Below the pieces are notes generated by a model. It ran no database searches. It worked only from the letters and a program-made list of their open reading frames with translations, and was not told the origin of the DNA. From NCBI GenBank assembly GCA_017654935.2, contig CM065687.1:19849576-19913575 (forward strand): a stretch of DNA of 64,000 nucleotides. The letters run 5' to 3'. Of this stretch, positions 1-11,282 are shown in pieces. The position numbers and the translations under genes are program-made. The number at the start of each line of letters is the position of its first letter. The first letter of the stretch is position 1. This DNA comes from Phymorhynchus buccinoides. Its lineage: Eukaryota > Mollusca > Gastropoda > Neogastropoda > Raphitomidae.

Positions 1-646
1 ACAAAACATTCTAAAATAATTCTGATGGTCAATAAATTCTGTTTTTTTAAATTAACCTCTCTCTCTCTCTCTCTCCCATTACATATTAAAGAGAAAAAAA
101 GCATTAACCCCTTTAAAGCAGCATACAAACGCTTTTTATTTAATAGAATGGAAACAGATACATCAATCCAAGTGTAATTTGTGATCTATAGTGTCATTTG
201 TAATGACATCAGTTTATTTTATTTCCCCCCTCTATTCCTGGTATAAAAGTATAAATCATGCATGGTTTGTCTATTTTACTTGGTGATTTGAATGCTGTGT
301 GTGCCATATTATATACAGATCAGTGTGGCATAGGCCTAAATATTATCCATGTGCCATTTAAATCAATGATTGTACCTTTTCCCGCCTCCAAGCCCTCTCC
401 CCATCACCTTCTTCCTGTATTAGTCTTGTACATTGATGATGTATATAGTATTGTGTTATGTTATTTTTGAATATTTACTTTTCTTGAATGCTTTGTAGTA
501 GTAGTAGTAGTAGTATTTGTTACGCAAGCGCTTCATTTTTTTGCATATTTTTTGTTAACCTTTGTTTTGCCTCAGGGCTGAGTGTAAAAAAGCAATGTTT
601 GCTTATCTTATAACCCTGAATAAACAAAATTTCGTTCGTTCATTCG

Positions 647-650
<4 letters not shown>

Positions 651-691
<41 letters not shown>
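651..691. repeat. (CT)n microsatellite
   Basis: Perfect CT tract. The allelic tract at 59,033-59,068 is shorter. Runs of the same type occur at 61-74, 1,363-1,412 and 1,471-1,491. Confidence 0.95.
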
Positions 692-696
<5 letters not shown>

Positions 697-1020
697 TTCG
701 TATTTCAACCTGTCTTTATCATAATACCTGCTTTGCTATCTTTATGTTCAATTATGAATGTGTAATTTTATGCCTTGCCATGTTTGTATTCTATGTTTGT
801 ATATGTACAAAGGTGCTACCTTTATGTTCAAATCTGTCTGTGTAATATCATGCCTTGCCATGTTTGTATTCTATGTTCGTATATGTACCAAGGACAGATT
901 GGAAGACTAGGCGAAGCCTAAAATCTTTATCCTTGAAAAATAAAGTTAAAGTTTTCAAAGTTTTCAAGTTTTCTCTCTCTCTCCACACTAACAAAGAAAG
1001 TAGAACTCTTACTCCCATAC

Positions 1021-1129
1021 CTATGCACCAAGATGGCGATGACGATGACCAAAGCAGCACCAACAGCGATCGACACGCCCACTGCTATGTTCAGGGACTG
1101 GGAACCGTCGTCAGAAACGGAAAGGGAGT
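1021..1129 (-). CDS. Transmembrane exon of EGF-type receptor, left copy
   Basis: 109-nt exon. On the minus strand it follows a good acceptor (ATGTGGGGTTTCTTTCAG) and ends at the donor GTATGG. It encodes a short extracellular stalk rich in Ser/Asp, then a long hydrophobic run (Ala/Val/Ile) ending in His before the intron. It enters and leaves in the same phases as its counterpart at 59,398-59,506 and differs from it by a few substitutions, with Asn-Ile-Ala-Val in place of Thr-Ile-Ala-Glu at the start of the membrane segment. The juxtamembrane and tail exons that should follow would lie left of the window. Confidence 0.75.
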
Positions 1130-1364
1130 CTGAAAGAAACCCCACATATATATGTAATGCTTTATGTACAACGTTCACGCCATGTCAATGCATTCCTAGT
1201 TCACATCTTGATTGCTATGAAATAAAAATAAAAACTTCGGGACTGTCCTGGTATTGCAGTTCCTCCAGGATCGTTCCACCGTATTTATATCTAGTAATGT
1301 CCTATATATGCCTGTTCCAGGCCGGAGGACGTTAATCAGATTTCCTTCAATGCGTTTCATCTCT

Positions 1365-1403
<39 letters not shown>

Positions 1404-1671
1404 ATCTCTCTGCCCCCCCCCCCCCCCGCACTTTCTTTATTTCTCGGTATCAATTTTTTTCCTGAATTGCTATACTCTCTCTCTCTCTCTCTCCACCCCC
1501 CCCACCCCCCCCCACCCCGATCTTTCACATACTGTTGGATTTACTTTTTGGGTTCAGTAGGGAAAAAATCAGATGCAGCAAACAAAATAAACTTCCTAAC
1601 TGATACTGGACTGGGATGGGTAGAACTACCGGGAGCTGCTGGCAGCTACTAATTTTCACGTTCACCCCCAG

Positions 1672-3200
1672 GAAACTGGGAACTAGCTGACCCTAGACAC
1701 TCCATAAGGCAATGCCCAGGCCCCAACCAAAAGGACAGACAATGACACACAGATCCCTAACTACAGGGGTAAAACTAGCTGACCCTAGACACTCCATAAG
1801 GCAGTGCCCAGGCTCCAACCAAAAAGACAAACAAAGACACACAGATCCCTAACTACAGGGGTAAAACTAGCTGACCCTAGACACTCCTTAAGGCAATGTC
1901 CAGGCTCCAACCAAAAAGACACACAGATCCCTAACTACAGGGGTAAAACTAGCTGACCCTAGACACTCCATAAGGCAATGTCCAGGCTCCAACCCAAAAG
2001 ACAAACAAAGACACACAGATCCCTAACTACAGGGGTAAAACTAGCTGACCCTAGACACTCCATAAGGCAATGCCCAGGCTCCAACCAAAAAGACAAACAA
2101 AGACACACAGATCCCTAACTACAGGGGTAAAACTAGCTGACCCTAGACACTCCATAAGGCAGTGTCCAGGCCACAACCAAAAGGACAGACAATGACACAC
2201 AGATCCCTAACTACAGGGGTAAAACTAGCTGACCCTAGACACTCCATAAGGCAATGCCCAGGCTCCAACCAAAAAGACACACAGATCCCTAACTACAGGG
2301 GTAAAACTAGCTGACCCTAGACACTCCTTAAGGCAATGTCCAGGCTCCAACCCAAAAGACAAACAAAGACACACAGATCCCTAACTACAGGGGTAAAACT
2401 AGCTGACCCTAGACACTCCATAAGGCAGTGTCCAGGCCACAACCAAAAGGACAGACAATGACACACAGATCCCTAACTACAGGGGTAAAACTAGCTGACC
2501 CTAGACACTCCATAAGGCAGTGTCCAGGCCACAACCAAAAGGACAGACAATGACACACAGATCCCTAACTACAGGGGTAAAACTAGCTGACCCTAGACAC
2601 TCCATAAGGCAGTGTCCAGGCCCCAACCAAAAGGACAAACAAAGACAGAGCAAACAGATCCCTAACTACAGGGGTAAAACTAGCTGACCCTAGACACTCC
2701 ATAAGGCAGTGTCCAGGCCACAACCAAAAGGACAGACAATGACACACAGATCCCTAACTACAGGGGTAAAACTAGCTGACCCTAGACACTCCATAAGGCA
2801 ATGTCCAGGCCACAACCAAAAGGACAGACAATGACACACAGATCCCTAACTACAGGGGTAAAACTAGCTGACCCTAGACACTCCATAAGGCAGTGTCCAG
2901 GCCACAACCAAAAGGACAGACAATGACACACAGATCCCTAACTACAGGGGTAAAACTAGCTGACCCTAGACACTCCATAAGGCAGTGTCCAGGCCACAAC
3001 CAAAAGGACAGACAATGACACACAGATCCCTAACTACAGGGGTAAAACTAGCTGACCCTAGACACTCCATAAGGCAGTGCCCAGGCCCCAACCAAAAGGA
3101 CAGACAATGACACACAGATCCCTAACTACAGGGGTAAAACTAGCTGACCCTAGACACTCCATAAGGCAATGTCCAGGCTCCAACCAAAGACACACAGATC
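1672..3200. repeat. 92-bp minisatellite, 17 units
   Basis: Seventeen occurrences of the core CTAGCTGACCCTAGACACTC can be counted, usually 92 bp apart (units range from about 80 to 101 bp). Variants alternate between GGCTCCAACCAAAAAGACAA-type and GGCCACAACCAAAAGGACAG-type units. The array lies directly downstream of the minus-strand LINE coding remnant at 3,272-3,478, so it may have grown in that element's 3' UTR. The counterpart at 61,345-61,862 has only six units. Confidence 0.95.
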
Positions 3201-3271
3201 CCTAACTACAGTGGTAAAAACAATTGGGGGTGGGGATGAAGGGACTGGGGTGGGGGCGTCTGTTGAGGGTT

Positions 3272-3478
3272 TCATCGCTGGGATGTGGCTGAGAGCCCTG
3301 CTGATGCTGGCTCTCCTCCATGGTCTGGGACGTTGGTCCACTTCAGATGGTGCTGAAGCCTGGAGTCGAAGGAGGCCAGGGACGGTGCAACAACAATGTT
3401 CTCTGGGAGATAGTTCCACTCCGGGATTGAGCAAGGGAAAAAGGTTCCCTGGTGGTCTTTCAAGCAGCACGTTTCAAA
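3272..3478 (-). mobile_element. Non-LTR retrotransposon remnant: C-terminal end of ORF2
   Basis: The minus-strand reading contains the pattern FFPCSIPEWNYLPENIV followed by SLASFDSRL. This is the usual last stretch of many non-LTR reverse-transcriptase proteins (F-F-P-x-x-I-x-x-W-N-x-L-P, then S-L-x-x-F). It is truncated at about 3,478, exactly where a plus-strand LINE of another family starts, so the two lie head to head. The second copy is at 61,917-62,125. Confidence 0.6.
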
Positions 3479-5115
3479 GCTGCCTACATTGAAGTTCGCA
3501 AAATTAGCTCCATCCGGCATTTTCTTTCAGTTGAAGCCACAAAGACACTGGTCTGTGCGCTAGTCCTGTCCAGGTTGGATTATTGTAATAGTCTCTTGGC
3601 TGGCTCTCCAAAATATCTTATTCATAAGTTACAGAGGGTCCAAAACAGTGCTGCCAGACTTGTGTTGAAGTCGTCTAGACGGGAACATGTCTCCCCACTT
3701 CTAAGGTCTCTTCATTGGTTACCTATTAAATCCAGGATTGACTACAAACTAGGGTCCATTTGCTTTGCCTCTGTCACTGGTGCAGGACCTCAGTATCTCG
3801 GAGACATTCTTCATCCCGTCAGCTCCGCTCTTCTGCAGATACCCGTATCTTGCGCATACCGACAGTCAGAACCAAATCCTTTTGGTCAGCGAGCTTTTGC
3901 CTTGCAAGGCCCTTCTCTCTGGAACAACTTACCTCTCAATGTCCGCCATTCCCAGTCTGTCAGCTCTTTCAAATCCTCCACAAAAAACCCATCTCTTTCA
4001 GCTCAGATAAACACACCTGTCTTGTATCCTGTCGTTATATAGTTATGCTGGAAACACTACATTTTGTGTGTTTCTTCGGGACGAGCTGCAAGCGTGCGTG
4101 CGTGTGTGTGTGTGCGTGCGTCCGTGTTAGGGGTATTTGTCCCTCTGCGCATGCGCGCGCGTGTGTGTGTGCATGCATGTGTGCGTGCTGGGAGATCTAT
4201 GAAAAGTAGGTCAGCTTGAGGTCTATGAAGGGGGATGGTGAATGCGGGGGCGGGCGGGGGGGGGGAAAGAGGGGGTAGTGTGTGTTTGTTTTTTTTTTTT
4301 TTTGATTTGTTTTTTTTTTTTTAGAGAAGTTTGGTGTTTTGTTGTTGAGAATTCTTTTTTTTTTTTTTTTGGTTTTTTGAGGATTGTTTTTTTTGTGAAA
4401 GAAAGAGAGAGAGAGAGGGAGAGAGGGGAGGAGGAGAGGGAGAGAGAGAAGAGAGGAAGAAGGAGGAGGAAGAGGGAAAAAAGAAGAAGAAGATGAGAAG
4501 AGGAAGGGACGAGGAGAGAGGAGAGAGGAAGGAGTGAAAGAGAAAGGGAGGAAAAGGAGAGGAAAAGAAGAGAAAGAGGAGGAGGGGAGAGAGAAGAGGT
4601 AGAGAAGGAAGGGAAGGAGAGGAAGGAGAGAGGAGAGGGAGTAGGAAGGAGGAGAAAGGAGGGAGGGGGAGAGAGAGCGCAGAAGGGAAGAAAGCAGGAG
4701 GGGAGGAGGGGGAGAAGAGAGAAGAAAGGGAGAGGAACGAGAGGGAAGGAAGGAGAAGGGAGAGGGAGAGAGGAAGGAGAGAGAAGGAGAGATAGGGGGA
4801 GAAGGGAAGGGGGGGAGGGGAGAGAAGGAGAAAATGCCTTTTGCGTGGAATACGCTATTTGTAATGGTTTGGATTCTAGTGAAGGGGGGGGGGGGGGGGG
4901 GGACGAACCGAAGATCTTTAAAATAACAAAAAAAATTAAACATTTAACAATACAAAAGAAAACAAAAAGTAAATGTTGTTATCGTGATTTCGTTCCGGGT
5001 TGTTCCTTATGATAAGTTTGTTGTTTTTGCTCAGATTTTAAACTTCTTTGTGAAGCGCTTAGAGCCCCGTAAGGAGAATAAGCGCTATATAAATTGTCAT
5101 TATTATTGTTATTGT
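3479..5115 (+). mobile_element. 5'-truncated CR1/L2-type LINE: ORF2 end plus 3' UTR
   Basis: The coding part (3,479 to about 4,000) has the C-terminal RT signature of CR1/L2-like elements: SRLDYCNSLLAG, LQRVQNSAARLVLKSS, LHWLPIKSRI, AFALQGPSLWNNLP. A long 3' UTR follows with a TG/GC-rich stretch (4,085-4,190) and a polypurine tract. The element ends with AAGCGCTATATAAATTGTCA and ATT repeats, a 3' terminus also seen at 30,606, 35,598 and 63,120. An extra A in the run near 3,985 shifts the frame just before the expected FKSSTKTHLF ending, so the copy is dead. Family assignment is by pattern only. Confidence 0.75.
4261..4840. repeat. T-run and polypurine (GA/GGA) tract absent from the other copy
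   Basis: The stretch begins with poly-T blocks and continues as about 430 bp that is almost purely A and G on the plus strand (GAGAGG, GGAGAA, GAAGGA patterns). In the right copy the flanks GGTAGTGTG and AAGCCTTTTGCGTG are almost adjacent (62,930-62,960). It lies inside the LINE 3' UTR. Such mirror-rich purine tracts can adopt triplex structure; that is general knowledge and not shown here. Confidence 0.85.
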
Positions 5116-5759
5116 GTCCTGCACGATCTAATGTTGTACGCCCGCGAGTTGGGCTGGCATCCTGGTTTTTCTGCCTGTTCATTGTTGGTGCATGCTTGGT
5201 GGTCTCAATCAAAGATACTGTACAGTCTTTGTCTCAATTTTCAAGAGTTTGTTCCTGAATTTGTACAGAGTGGTGAGTCGAGCCTTTTCTCTTCTTACTG
5301 ATATATTCTTAACCAGCATTATGTACCGCCTTTCAACAGACATAAACCACTTTGAAAATATATAATCCAACAATATAGAAAATAAATTGATTATGAACAG
5401 AGCCAGTTGGTTTTGCAACAAAGGATATTTTATTATTATAAGCTAACTCTACTAGAGCGTGACAACGCTACACCACCAGCCGTGCACTACATTTTCACCG
5501 CATGGCACATTTAGTACTCAGGTAACCTTGACCTTTGTTCAATGATCTTTATTGTGGAACTTGTCCTTGATGCCACTACAAGCGCCATGCAAAAGTTGAG
5601 CCTCCTGGGTCCCTCCGTTCACATTGTAATGGTGGTAATATACACACCCAGCTACAGACACACACGACTGAAAATATTAACCAACTTTCGCTTCGCAGCT
5701 GATTAATAAACTGCTTACACACATTTCATGACAAACAAACATTCATAAACGCTGCTCAC

Positions 5760-5909
5760 TTTCCCAACACAGAGGGGGTTTCCACCCCGACAACAGGAGG
5801 CTGTGCAGATGGCCGTTTGTTTTTGTCGCAGACCCTCATTTTCCAGGCGCCGTGACGCGGGGCATCTCTCCTTACAGATTGTTACCTATGTCCCTTTCTC
5901 TCTACAGTG
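5760..5909 (-). CDS. EGF-like exon of receptor, left copy (coherent orientation, error-rich)
   Basis: On the minus strand an acceptor (TTTGTACAG) is followed by sequence matching one EGF-like module and a donor GAAA|GTGAGC at 5,759/5,760. Comparison with the clean sequence at 63,621-63,926 shows that this orientation yields one continuous module: Cys-Glu-Asn-Gly-Thr-Tyr-Gly, then CKERCGHCLGNEVC, GHCTACLSGW and a final Leu-Cys-Trp-Glu. The exon leaves in phase 1, which fits the transmembrane exon at 1,021-1,129. From about 5,795 upwards the sequence has many single-base indels, so the reading frame is broken as written. I attribute this to base-calling errors near the gap, not to pseudogenisation. 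Confidence 0.65.
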
Positions 5910-6000
5910 CTGTACAAACACATCCTCATCATCCTCATCATCTCATCACAAAGCCCTCCCCTCAACCCCACATTGACCCACTCTCGGATTTAGGGGGTCT

Positions 6001-6500
6001 NNNNNNNNNNNNNNNNNNNNNNNNNNNNNNNNNNNNNNNNNNNNNNNNNNNNNNNNNNNNNNNNNNNNNNNNNNNNNNNNNNNNNNNNNNNNNNNNNNNN
6101 NNNNNNNNNNNNNNNNNNNNNNNNNNNNNNNNNNNNNNNNNNNNNNNNNNNNNNNNNNNNNNNNNNNNNNNNNNNNNNNNNNNNNNNNNNNNNNNNNNNN
6201 NNNNNNNNNNNNNNNNNNNNNNNNNNNNNNNNNNNNNNNNNNNNNNNNNNNNNNNNNNNNNNNNNNNNNNNNNNNNNNNNNNNNNNNNNNNNNNNNNNNN
6301 NNNNNNNNNNNNNNNNNNNNNNNNNNNNNNNNNNNNNNNNNNNNNNNNNNNNNNNNNNNNNNNNNNNNNNNNNNNNNNNNNNNNNNNNNNNNNNNNNNNN
6401 NNNNNNNNNNNNNNNNNNNNNNNNNNNNNNNNNNNNNNNNNNNNNNNNNNNNNNNNNNNNNNNNNNNNNNNNNNNNNNNNNNNNNNNNNNNNNNNNNNNN
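6001..6500. other. Assembly gap (500 N)
   Basis: Exactly 500 unknown bases, the usual placeholder for a scaffold join of unknown size. Sequence to the left matches 63.9 kb; sequence to the right matches the reverse complement of 27.2 kb. Both flanks are indel-rich. Confidence 0.99.
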
Positions 6501-6689
6501 GGGAATGCAAATGAAATAACGATAACATCCCATTTTGTCCATGTTATATGATAGGGTGAATAACAGTGCTGGTTCACATGCCATCTTTAGTCACCCAGGT
6601 ACGCTTGAACATAGATTTTTGTTTCCTGAAATATTACGTAATAACTTGCAGTGAAAGAGAGTTGTTGTTCATAACTTTGAAACATTGGT

Positions 6690-6863
6690 ACATGGAACCT
6701 CCTTTAAGACCTCCATTAAAAGACTCCCTCACCATCATAAGACCCTACTTCCTCCGAGACCATTGCCTTCTTTGTTAATATTAGAATTACCTCCTTATAA
6801 GACCCCTCCCTTTATAAGACCTCATTTGGATGATTTTTTGAGGGTCTTATAGAGGTTCCACTG
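6690..6863 (-). mobile_element. MITE, CAGTGGAACCTCCCTTATAAG family
   Basis: Inverted-arm copy of the element at 26,860-27,035. Terminal inverted repeats and the repeated internal TCTTATAAGGGAGG words are recognisable, though indels have degraded them. Confidence 0.7.
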
Positions 6864-7109
6864 TATATCCTCAATCGGTTCTGCCAGGACTGCCAGATAG
6901 CAGAGGGAACAGAAACTATCACAGCTACCAGGGCTAGAATGTATAATTGTGGATAAGCCTTGCCCAGGGTACATACCCACTCTCTTGCCAAAGGGATTTG
7001 AGACAGTATGGCTTTTGGGGGGAAGGTCACCAAAGCTGCATCCCTTCGCTGCAGCCTAGAGCTGGCGTACTTTAGGCCTTTGCTAAGTCAATCAAATACA
7101 GGGGAACCT

Positions 7110-7660
7110 CCTCATTAAAGGGGCAACCCTGAGATGAGTTTTTTGCAAGAAACACGTCGAGATCACCAAGAAAACAGACCTTTACAGATATCTTCAACAC
7201 TCGCTTTGCGCTGATTTCCCAGAATCAAACCGGCAAATCGCGATTCCTCTTGTCGGTGGGGTGCTGGAAGTCAAATTCTGCATTTTCTTTCATTCTTTCT
7301 GTTCTAATGGCCGCTGAATTTAGACCAAATCGTTTGCATACGAGTTTCACATACAAGCCTTTTTATTTTTTTTAATTTTTTAATTTTATACAATTACCTG
7401 AAAGTTTCCTCACAACAAAGAAATAGCTTTTTTTTTACTGCAAGTGCTACAAAAAAGAAAAGCTTCAACAACAATGAGTGGCCTCCACCACACCCTCCAA
7501 AATGGCTTCTCTCTCTGCCAAGGAGGAATTGCCGTTTTTGACAGCTCGATTTCAGAACCAGAGCAAGAGTGATGTTCCGATCCTTGAAGGCTGTGTCGTT
7601 CTTAACGAATCTCCACGGCGTTTTCTTTCTTGCAAAAACGCATTCGTCAGGGTCCACGGT
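7110..7660 (-). mobile_element. Foldback element with ACCCTGACGG termini (left-arm copy)
   Basis: Reverse-complement copy of 26,052-26,598. The words TTTTGCAAGAAACACGTCGAGATC and its inverse bracket the element (about 7,143 and 7,630). It is nested inside a CAGTGGAAC-type MITE that ends near 7,790. Confidence 0.65.
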
Positions 7661-8138
7661 TAATACTCCCACCCACACAAGACCTACTTCTCTGAGACAT
7701 TGCCCTTCTTTGTAAGTATTACAACTCCGCTTCCCACTTAAAGACCTTATTTTAGACGATTTTTCCATGTCTTAATGGGGACGTTCCACTGAATTACCAG
7801 AGTTCGAACCTTTTGGGCTCACTCGTGTTAACGAAGTTAACACAAAGTGTGGTCTTAGTATGATAGTTGTTCGGTTTTCTTTGTGAGTGTGGTATGGTGT
7901 GGTGTGTGTGTTGCATCCATGGTCAAATCTCCCAAACATTAATGTTGGCATTTTTTCCTCGGGAAATATTAAGGTACACATTGTTTCAAACTTTCATACA
8001 CATGTTTATGCAAGCTTTCAAACAATAAGATTTTGAATAATTTAAATACTTAAGACAACACTGGGCAAACAGATAACAATTTTATATTAGTGTGATAGAG
8101 AGTTTTCAACAGGCACATGATTTAAGAAACACATACAC

Positions 8139-8222
8139 TGAAAAGCCTCATAGCTCATTGGTAGAGCCGTCTGTCTCTCATGCCAAAAGGTTTTCGGGTT
8201 CGATTTCTCGGCAGGCACTTTT
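8139..8222 (+). repeat. tRNA-like SINE head with T-run
   Basis: Has a box-A-like TAGCTCATTGGTAGAGC and a box-B-like GGGTTCGATTTCT, 4-bp GCCT/AGGC ends in better copies, and a following run of T that could stop RNA polymerase III. Copies at 25,505-25,576 (minus) and 44,159-44,232 lie in the same flanking repeat. The anticodon arm cannot be drawn convincingly, so this is a tRNA-derived repeat and not a tRNA gene. Confidence 0.55.
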
Positions 8223-8249
8223 TTTTTTTCTTTTTTTTTTTAAGTTGTA

Positions 8250-8801
8250 CAGACAATCCCTATTTTACGACCCTCGTTAAGCGACCACCTCTCATTGAGA
8301 CCGGATTTTGTTGGCACGATGCATTTACATGTAAACGACCTCTCTGAACGACTTCCTCTAAACCGCGACTTACAACCGCCATTTTGTTATTTTTTACGAC
8401 GTTGCTGTCGTCTGCATAGACTTCGAGCAAAGGGAACAACCACTGTCCAGGGTCTGAAGGCGGAGTCGCTTCCCTTGTTTGTAGAAAAGATGGCGGGAGA
8501 GCAAGGAAAAGCATGAAACCATGACTTTGCAAAGGAGACCACTGAAATTGGAGCATAGTGGAGGTGATTAAAAGAATTCGCAAAGTGAAACTGTAATATC
8601 GATTGCACATCCTATGGAGTTGGAAGAGACCCAATCCGTTTTAATATGTCATTGTATGTGTGCATGAAGAAAGAGATTATGAACTGTGCTGAACTTTTCT
8701 TTCTACGGCTGCCATGAAACCTTAACCTCCGTCATATGACCCCTGCAATTTACGACCGATTTTTCCGGAGCGTTTTGGAAGTCTTAAATAGAGGTTGTCT
8801 G
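8250..8801 (-). mobile_element. MITE, CAGACAAACCTCTATTTTAAG family (left-arm copy)
   Basis: Inverted copy of 24,910-25,472. Ends read GTACAGACAATCCC and GAGGTTGTCTGTAT, so TA flanks and inverted termini are preserved. Confidence 0.7.
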
Positions 8802-8897
8802 TATCCATTTACGCTAGTTTCATTTGTACTTTAACACCCCCCTCATGTTTATGACCCTCCATGCGCTTTTCCTAACAACCGTGTCTCCAATTCTTAC

Positions 8898-8936
8898 CTT
8901 CGATGGGTGGGAACATGGTCCTTCAAACGCACATGG
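8898..8936 (-). pseudogene. HDHD5 exon copy (37-nt exon) in inverted arm
   Basis: Matches 24,776-24,812 in reverse. It keeps the acceptor CTTCCAG and donor GAAG|GTAAG but is 39 nt long through two inserted bases. Whether it is a real defect or read error cannot be told from sequence alone. Confidence 0.7.
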
Positions 8937-9239
8937 CTGGAAGAGGAAAAAAAAACAGACACACACACAAATCGAATGTGTAATCAGCATAAACAGACTA
9001 CAAGTGTATCTTTCTACTATATGCTGAATGGGTTAGCCATAACTTTTGTAATTACCCAATTATTGCAAAGAACAGTGTACACTGGGAGACCTTTAAAAAC
9101 ATTGCTTAAACCATGTTTTGACTTTTCTTTGGAGTGTCTTTCCTCAAGTTTGGATCTTTTTTGCCGAGATTCTCACCACCGCTGTCGCTGTTGACCTATC
9201 TTTGAAACTGAAGAAAATAAATTGATGAGAGTTTGTTTG

Positions 9240-10838
9240 CTGGGATCCGAAACAAAACATACAACTTTTCGCCTCTTGTGTCCATACATCAGTTTTGTAA
9301 CCTAAGCTATATTTTAAAAACAAAACAATACAGCGACTTTTTTCTCATCTTGGGTTCATGCACGTCGAGTTTGTAGCCTAAAGGTATGTTTTAAAACAAA
9401 ACATACAGCGAACTTTCCCCTCTTGTGGTCCATGACCGAGTTTGTAACCTAAGCTATATTTTAAAGAACAAACATACAGGCGACTTTCTCCTCTGGGGTT
9501 TCATGACCATCGAGTTTGTAACCTAGGTATGTTTTTAAAACAAAACATACCGCGACTTTTCTCCTCTTGGGGTTCATGACATCGAGTTTGTCACCTAAGC
9601 TATATTTTAAAAACAAACATACAGCGACTCTTCTCATCTTGGGTCATGACGTCGAGTTTGTAACCAAAGGTATATTTCATGTGTGCAACTCCACAAAATG
9701 AAAAACCCTTAAAGGCCGGGGTCCAGGGTATGTCCCAACCGCAGATAACGCAAAAATTGATTTATGAAGGTGTTTGAAAAATACAGTATACACACAAAGT
9801 TCTTGTTTGACAATTTTTTTTAAAAGACTTCCCAGGGCTCCCAAATTGTCTTCCAACAGGGTCCCAGGGACTCCTTCAACCCTACATTATTGAGTGGCCT
9901 TGAGGCGGAATTTTTTAGAGGGTCCCCAGTGGCATTGCGAATGCTAAAAATAATTTTTTCTAGTGCATCCTGGGACCCCCTGCACATTCTTTTACAGGGT
10001 CCTTGAGAATTTGTGGTGCTTCATGACCCCCAAAGTGGGGGTCCCTGGGAAGCCCTGCTTCCTTTTCTGGGTAAAATAATTCAAAAACAGTAAAAATCCT
10101 TGTACCCAGGAAAAGTTGCACCCAATGGTTTTTAAAACAAACATACAGCGACTTTTTCTCCTCTTGGGGATTCATGACATCGAGTTTGTAACCTCACTAT
10201 ATTTTTTCTAACCTTTTCACCGCCAACATCACATTTTTTTTGCACCACAATGAGTCAACACCCTGTCACTAAAGGCATCAAATCAGGGTCTGTTATCCAA
10301 AGACCATAATTATTCTCTTACTTTGGGGAGGTCAGGAAGGCCTTACTTTAAATATGTCACAGAGGAATCCCAATATTACAGACAGACTTTTTTCTCTACC
10401 AGTGTAAGTTTTATGGACCTTTTTGCTGGGGAAAAATGGCTGGCGGCAAAAGGGTAAAACAAACATACAGCGACTTTTCTCCTCTTGTGGTCCATGACGT
10501 CAGTTTTGCACTAGTATATTGTAAAAACAAAACATACAGCGACTTTTTCTCTCTTGGGTTCATGACGTCAAGTTTGCAACCTAAGGTATATTGTAAAAAC
10601 AAAACATACAGCGACTTTTCTCCTCTTGGGGTTTCATGACATCGAGTTTGTAACCTAAGGTATATTTTAAAAAAACAAACATAGCAGCGACTTTTCTCCT
10701 CTTGGGGTTCATGACGTCCGAGTTTTGTAACCTAAGGTATATTGTTAAAAACAAAACATACGCGACATTTTCTCCTCTTGGGGTTTCATGACGTCAAGTT
10801 TTGTAACCTTAAGGTATATTTTTAAAACAAAACAATAC
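9240..10838 (-). repeat. 73-bp exon-edge minisatellite, left-arm copy with two nested elements
   Basis: Reverse-complement counterpart of 22,881-24,466. Units contain AAACATACAGCGACTTTTCT, which is the HDHD5 exon end plus 5' splice site read backwards. Two insertions interrupt it, at about 9,680-10,135 (matching 23,586-24,029) and 10,212-10,454 (matching 23,262-23,505). Unit length varies by a few bases through indels. Confidence 0.85.
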
Positions 10839-11038
10839 AGCGACTTTTCTCCTCTTGTGGTCCATGACGTCGAGGAAGGGGAACGCGGTGCAAGAGCTCC
10901 TCCACCGTGGTGACCGCTTTGAAGCCCGGTTGCTGGGCGATCTCCTTGACGGGGCCCTGCCCGTTGATCAGCACGTGCTTGTGGTGGAACTCTGGAACAT
11001 CTTCAGGGCTGTGCACATCACCAGCTGTCTCCTCCCAC
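10839..11038 (-). pseudogene. HDHD5 exon copy (204-nt exon) in inverted arm
   Basis: Reverse-complement copy of 22,677-22,880, 200 nt instead of 204, with dispersed indels and some substitutions. The stretch for GQGPVKEIAQ is intact and most of the GC-rich coding sequence is recognisable. The acceptor GCTCAG is kept. As written the frame is broken. See the left-arm entry for why this may be sequencing noise. Confidence 0.75.
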
Positions 11039-11282
11039 CTGAGCACTTCACCCCGACCAACCACAGACAGGTTATTGTTGTTGTTGTCGTAACCTGGTTA
11101 AAAGACTCCCTGGATCATCCCAACAGCCGAGCACTTGAACACTATGGTGCAAAATGCATCAGCTAGGATGATAACATTCCCAGTTGCATGTTGATGAGTA
11201 GCTTGACAGAAGTTTTCAGAATGACTATACAGTATTTTCAGAATTCTATACTTATGTATTGGTAGGTATTAGGTATTTATAG

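Larger units (their letters stand above)
1..5990 (+). repeat. Direct duplicate of 58,362-63,985 (probable second haplotype)
   Basis: The window opens with the same sequence that begins at 58,362, and the two run co-linearly to about 5,581/63,620. Differences are scattered SNPs, microsatellite lengths, 17 versus 6 units of a 92-bp minisatellite, a 1.2-kb LINE fragment present only in the right copy, and a 0.55-kb polypurine tract present only in the left copy. From 5,582 to about 5,852 the left copy is inverted relative to the right one, then co-linear again until the gap. Allelic duplication left in the assembly is the simplest reading; a real segmental duplication is possible. Confidence 0.9.

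Noticed and set aside
4197..4943. 248-residue Ser/Pro/Leu-rich minus-strand frame
   Set aside because: It is the complement of the polypurine tract; no domain, no splice context, absent in the other copy.
5946..6584. Several frames through the N gap
   Set aside because: They consist of unknown residues.
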